From an uncultured Polymorphobacter sp. (GTDB taxonomy: Bacteria > Pseudomonadota > Alphaproteobacteria > Sphingomonadales > Sphingomonadaceae), in contig CALMPZ010000465.1 in the NCBI GenBank assembly GCA_937871645.1, positions 1 through 8,662 of the forward strand: a DNA stretch of 8,662 nucleotides. Reading direction: 5' to 3'. The translations under genes and the position numbers were made by a program. Positions within the stretch are counted from its first letter, which is position 1. Every line of letters starts with the position of its first letter. The notes beneath the pieces are model-generated. The model was not told the DNA's origin, made no database searches, and saw only the letters and a list, made by a program, of their open reading frames with translations. Below, piece after piece: positions 5,718-8,662 of this stretch.

Positions 5718-7107
5718 CCCCACGCACATTGCGGCGCGGTCACGTGTCTGGGCAGTTACGCCCGGATCGCTGACGCAGCGCATGATTGCGCTGGCGGCGG
5801 TGTGGATCATCCCGCTGCTCCTGATCGGTGGCATCGCGCTCGACCGCGTGCTGTCAGCGGCGATTACCCGCAATTTCGATAACCAGCTCAACAACATACT
5901 CACCGCCATGGTGGCGACGTCGGAGATCGATCCGGAAGGCGAGATCCTGTTCACGCTGCCAATGCGTGACCAGCGGTTTTATGAGCCCTATTCGGGGCTG
6001 TACTGGCAGATTTCGGCCAATGGCCAGATGCCGTTCAAGTCGCGGTCGCTGTGGGACCGGACGTTGAAACCCAATACCGTCGCCGATTGCCGCAATCCGT
6101 GCCGCTATGCGAGCGCCGACTTTGCCAACGAGCCACTGCGCGTCGTCGAGCGCGACGCCAAGATTCCCGGCTCGCCGATGATGTTCCACTTCCAGGTCGC
6201 GCAAAGCACGCCCGATCTTGACCAGCAACTGCGCCAGCTAAGGTCGACATTGTTGTGGTCGCTTTCGATACTCGGCCTCGGACTGCTCATTCTGGCAGCG
6301 CTGCAATCGACCTACGGGCTTTGGCCGTTGCGCCGCGTCAGCCGTGCCATCGCCGCCATCCGCTCGGGCCAATCACAGCGCGTGCCGCTCGACTTTCCGC
6401 CTGAAATCGGGCCGCTGGTCGCTGAAATCAACGAGCTGCTCGACCACAATGCCGAAGCCGCCGAGGCGGCGCGGATGCACGCCGGCAACCTTGCACATGC
6501 GCTTAAAACGCCGATGAGCGTGCTGATCAACGAAGCGCAACTCGGCCGCGCCAATTTGGCTGAAACCGTCGCGACGCAGACCGCGATCATGCAGCGCCAT
6601 GTCGACCACCATCTGGCCCGCGCCCGCGCTGCCGGACGTCGTGCCGCCAGTGCGTCACGTGCCGAACTGTGGCCGTCGCTCGAAGCGCTGGCGCGGACGA
6701 TCGAGCGCATCCACACTGATCGCCACACCGTCATCGACATCACCGGTAACGAAACTCTGGTATTTCGCGGCGAACGCCAGGACCTCGACGAAATGCTCGG
6801 CAACCTGCTCGACAATGCTGCCAAATACGGCGGCGGCCGGGTGTTCGTGACAACATCGCCGATCGACGTCGATGGCGAGCCGTTCATCCGCATCGTCATC
6901 GAGGATGACGGCTGCGGCATCAGCGCCGAAGACCGCGGCAAGCTGTTTGAACGCGGCGCCCGTCTCGACACCGGCAAACCCGGCACGGGCCTCGGGTTGG
7001 CGATTGTCCGCGATGTTGCCGAAATCTACGGCGGCAGCGTCGAACTCGGCGAAAGCGAGGACCTTGGCGGCCTCGCGGTCACATTACAGCTACCGGCAGC
7101 GGGTTAA
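5686..7107 (+). CDS. Sensor histidine kinase, PhoQ-like
   Basis: Inner-membrane sensor kinase, presumed partner of the regulator just upstream. Counting from TTG 5686 (473 residues): TM1 about 33-52, periplasmic domain about 53-186, TM2 about 187-208, HAMP about 209-262, dimerisation domain with phospho-His271 in LAHALKTPM, N-box with Asn373 and Asn377, G1 DDGCG 407-411, F-box FERGARLDT about 421-429, G2 GTGLGLA 433-439. The H-box HALKTP and the FERGxRxDT-PGxGLGLA ending are PhoQ-like. The periplasmic part has YSGLYWQI (102-109) and SRSLWD (119-124), plus Cys135 and Cys139. The start is uncertain: TTG 5686 overlaps the regulator by 32 bp and lacks a good Shine-Dalgarno, while the first in-frame ATG (5782) would remove the GSLTQR segment usual before TM1. 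The body of the call is firm. The TAA stop overlaps the chorismate mutase stop. Confidence 0.92.
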   Translation: MATASKIRRPDPTHIAARSRVWAVTPGSLTQRMIALAAVWIIPLLLIGGIALDRVLSAAITRNFDNQLNNILTAMVATSEIDPEGEILFTLPMRDQRFYEPYSGLYWQISANGQMPFKSRSLWDRTLKPNTVADCRNPCRYASADFANEPLRVVERDAKIPGSPMMFHFQVAQSTPDLDQQLRQLRSTLLWSLSILGLGLLILAALQSTYGLWPLRRVSRAIAAIRSGQSQRVPLDFPPEIGPLVAEINELLDHNAEAAEAARMHAGNLAHALKTPMSVLINEAQLGRANLAETVATQTAIMQRHVDHHLARARAAGRRAASASRAELWPSLEALARTIERIHTDRHTVIDITGNETLVFRGERQDLDEMLGNLLDNAAKYGGGRVFVTTSPIDVDGEPFIRIVIEDDGCGISAEDRGKLFERGARLDTGKPGTGLGLAIVRDVAEIYGGSVELGESEDLGGLAVTLQLPAAG

Positions 7108-7406
7108 CCGGCGGCGCCGCTCGCCTGATGGTGGCGGATGACTTCCTGGATGATGAAGCGCAGGAACTTTTCGGAAAACTCCGGATCGAGGTTGGCCGAC
7201 TTGGCCAATGCGCGCAGCCGGGCGATTTGCGCGGCTTCGCGCCCGGGGTCGGCGGCCGGCATGCCGGTGGCGGCTTTGTGCTCGCCGACCTTTTGCGTCA
7301 CCTTGAAGCGTTCGGCGAGCATGAACACCAGCGCGGCATCGATGTTGTCGATGCTTTCGCGGTAGCTGTGCAGCGTCGCATCGGCTGTCGAGGTTGAGTC
7401 GGGCAT
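7104..7406 (-). CDS. Monofunctional chorismate mutase, AroQ fold
   Basis: All-helical cytoplasmic enzyme that converts chorismate to prephenate, the branch point to phenylalanine and tyrosine. It has 100 residues, normal for a stand-alone AroQ-type mutase, with no fused dehydratase or dehydrogenase. Active-site residues align with E. coli positions (from memory) at constant offset: Arg16 (Arg11), Arg33 (Arg28), Lys44 (Lys39), Asp53 (Asp48), Arg56 (Arg51), Glu57 (Glu52). At the position of E. coli Gln88 the sequence IIQEVIRHHQ offers His93 or, with a one-residue shift, Gln94. The IxxEVIRHH ending is typical of the short alphaproteobacterial monofunctional clade. ATG 7406 is chosen because AGGAT lies about seven bases before it and it gives the family length; an upstream ATG at 7445 would add an unrelated tail. 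There is no signal peptide, so this is not the exported type. It is convergent with the kinase gene and divergent from the prenyl synthase. Confidence 0.93.
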   Translation of the reverse strand: MPDSTSTADATLHSYRESIDNIDAALVFMLAERFKVTQKVGEHKAATGMPAADPGREAAQIARLRALAKSANLDPEFSEKFLRFIIQEVIRHHQASGAAG

Positions 7407-7580
7407 GCGTTGGATCCTGGAACCGGAGAAGCTGTCGCGCGTCATATTCACCAAGCGCGCGCGATTGGGCAAGCGCGACCATGCGGCACATGGCAAAAGC
7501 CGGCATTTTCGCTCAAATGGCCATGCAAGCGGGTTTCGGCAGACTTGTGCTGTCGGCACCGCACGCTAAAGGTAGCCCAT
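7407..7580. promoter_or_regulatory. Divergent intergenic region between chorismate mutase and polyprenyl synthase
   Basis: This 174 bp gap must drive both flanking genes, but no strong promoter pair is visible. AAAGG at 7568-7572, eight bases before ATG 7581, is the ribosome-binding site of the polyprenyl synthase. A direct repeat CAAGCGCG occurs at 7452-7459 and 7470-7477 (18 bp period); it may be chance in GC-rich DNA. I see no tRNA or riboswitch-like fold. Confidence 0.4.
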
Positions 7581-8609
7581 ATGACTGCATCCGTTCATCC
7601 GATCCGCCCGCGTGGCCGTGGCAGCGACACGACGCCGTCGCTCAATGCGCTGCTGGCGCTTGCCGGCCCGGAGCTGGCGTCGGTGAACAAAGTCATTCTC
7701 GATCGCATGCAGAGCCCGGTGTCGCTGATTCCCGAACTCGCAGGGCATCTAATTGCCGGTGGCGGCAAGCGACTGCGGCCGATGCTGACGCTCGCCTGCG
7801 CGCGGCTGCTCGATTATGCTGGCACCCGGCACCACAAGCTCGCCGCCTGCGTCGAGTTTATCCATACCGCGACGCTGCTCCACGATGATGTCGTCGACGG
7901 GTCGGACCTGCGCCGTGGTCGGGCGACGGCCAACACCGTCTGGGGTAACCCCGCCAGCGTGCTCGTCGGCGATTTCCTGTTCTCGCGGTCGTTCGAATTG
8001 ATGGTCGAAGACGGGTCGTTGCGCGTACTCAAGATCCTCAGCCATGCCTCGGCGGTCATTGCCGAAGGCGAGGTCGCGCAGTTGACCGCACAGCGCAACG
8101 TCGAAACCACCGAAGACCGCTACCTCGAAATCATCTCGGCCAAGACCGCCGTGCTGTTTTCAGCCGCGTGCCAGATCGCCGCCGTCGTTGCCGAGCGCGA
8201 TGCCAGCGTCGAAGCCGCGCTCGATGCCTATGGCCGCAACCTCGGTATCGCGTTCCAGCTCGTCGATGACGCCATCGACTATGTCTCCGACGCCGTCACC
8301 ATGGGCAAGGATTGCGGCGATGACTTCCGCGACGGCAAGGTCACCTTGCCCGTCATTCTAGCTTACGCGCGCGGCAACGCCGAAGAACGCGGCTTCTGGC
8401 GCGATGCCATGCTCGGGCGCCGCAGCAGCGACGAAGATCTCGCCCACGCGCTCGAACTGATGCGCGCCAGCCGCGCGATCGAGGACACGCTGGCGCGCGC
8501 CCGCCATTACGGCACCCGCGCCATCGACGCGCTGGCACGCTTCCCCGACAGCAGTGCGCGCGCGGCGCTTACTGAAACGGTCGAATTCGCGATAGCGCGG
8601 GCTTACTAG
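7581..8609 (+). CDS. ispB: Long-chain polyprenyl diphosphate synthase (probable octa-/decaprenyl)
   Basis: Trans-prenyltransferase that extends an allylic diphosphate with isopentenyl diphosphate to build the ubiquinone side chain; cytoplasmic, all-helical, usually a dimer. The 342 residues fit the family. Motifs in order: GGGKRLRP 60-67, first Asp-rich motif DDVVD 102-106, RRG at 111-113, KTA at 188-190, FQLVDDAIDY with second motif Asp229/Asp230/Asp233, and a lid-side motif KDCGDDFRDGKVTLP 243-257. Ala97 at the fifth position before the first Asp motif is small, the known signature of long-chain rather than farnesyl or geranylgeranyl products. Exact chain length cannot be read from sequence. 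If the organism is a sphingomonad, which typically uses ubiquinone-10, the product is probably decaprenyl (C50), and ddsA would be the better name. ATG 7581 has AAAGG eight bases upstream; in-frame upstream codons give an unrelated N-terminus. It stands alone, divergent from chorismate mutase. Confidence 0.94.
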   Translation: MTASVHPIRPRGRGSDTTPSLNALLALAGPELASVNKVILDRMQSPVSLIPELAGHLIAGGGKRLRPMLTLACARLLDYAGTRHHKLAACVEFIHTATLLHDDVVDGSDLRRGRATANTVWGNPASVLVGDFLFSRSFELMVEDGSLRVLKILSHASAVIAEGEVAQLTAQRNVETTEDRYLEIISAKTAVLFSAACQIAAVVAERDASVEAALDAYGRNLGIAFQLVDDAIDYVSDAVTMGKDCGDDFRDGKVTLPVILAYARGNAEERGFWRDAMLGRRSSDEDLAHALELMRASRAIEDTLARARHYGTRAIDALARFPDSSARAALTETVEFAIARAY

Positions 8610-8619
8610 AGCCTCCGGC

Positions 8620-8642
8620 GGGCAGGGGTGACCCCTGCACCC
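8620..8642 (+). terminator. Hairpin downstream of the polyprenyl synthase
   Basis: GCAGGGG (8622-8628), loop TGA, CCCCTGC (8632-8638) form a perfect 7 bp GC stem; with A8639 bulged, flanking GG (8620-8621) can pair with CC (8640-8641). It starts about 11 bases after the stop codon. The following ATTGTTT is only weakly T-rich, so Rho-independent termination is plausible but not certain. It could also be a dispersed extragenic palindrome or part of a convergent gene entering from the right. Confidence 0.45.
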
Positions 8643-8662
8643 GATTGTTTGGCGCTCTTCAA

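Noticed and set aside
7452..7477. Direct repeat CAAGCGCG with 18 bp period as a tandem operator
   Set aside because: Eight bases of GCG-rich sequence repeat easily in this composition. It is kept only as a note in the intergenic entry.
7410..7580. Longer polyprenyl synthase starting at ATG 7410
   Set aside because: The extra 57 residues are unlike any prenyl synthase N-terminus, and ATG 7581 has AAAGG at correct spacing.
1..8662. CRISPR array, tRNA or rRNA, insertion sequence, toxin-antitoxin or defence genes
   Set aside because: I looked on both strands for regular spaced repeats, terminal inverted repeats, transposase motifs and small paired genes and saw none. Nearly every base is accounted for by housekeeping genes.

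Overview
The window is GC-rich (clearly above 60 % by eye), densely coded chromosomal DNA that looks like an alphaproteobacterium, most likely a member of the Sphingomonadales. This is inferred from gene content and style: a chorismate mutase of the short monofunctional alphaproteobacterial type, a long-chain polyprenyl diphosphate synthase of the kind that makes the ubiquinone-10 tail, an intracellular polyhydroxyalkanoate (PHA) depolymerase, and a PepSY / response regulator / PhoQ-like kinase set. I see no rRNA, tRNA, CRISPR array, insertion sequence, phage gene or sign of recent transfer. It reads as ordinary core chromosome.

Layout, left to right: (1) a minus-strand ABC exporter (MsbA / P-glycoprotein-like half transporter) cut off by the left edge; (2) a 137 bp divergent intergenic region holding a 20 bp dyad; (3) plus-strand phaZ, intracellular PHA depolymerase; (4) minus-strand uup, an ABC-F ATPase, convergent with phaZ; (5) a 130 bp divergent region; (6) a plus-strand three-gene operon of exported PepSY protein, OmpR-family response regulator and PhoQ-like sensor kinase; (7) a minus-strand chorismate mutase, convergent with the kinase; (8) a 174 bp divergent region; (9) a plus-strand polyprenyl diphosphate synthase, followed by a hairpin and the right edge.

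The only group that clearly works as a unit is the PepSY / regulator / kinase operon. The kinase probably senses something in the periplasm and phosphorylates the regulator, and the small exported PepSY protein may modulate the kinase. The other genes serve separate housekeeping roles: carbon-store mobilisation (phaZ), ribosome or DNA-associated ABC-F function (uup), aromatic amino acid synthesis (chorismate mutase), quinone side-chain synthesis (polyprenyl synthase) and lipid or drug export (ABC exporter).

No new biological system stands out. The points worth a second look are small-scale: both convergent gene pairs overlap by exactly 4 bp through a palindrome that holds both stop codons (CTAG and TTAA), and the first lies inside a perfect hairpin; a run of eight G spans the end of the PepSY gene and the ribosome-binding site of the regulator, where loss of one G would fuse the two frames; a dyad overlaps a possible promoter of the ABC exporter, which may be leaderless; the kinase has no ordinary start codon; and its periplasmic domain has a CxxxC pair.
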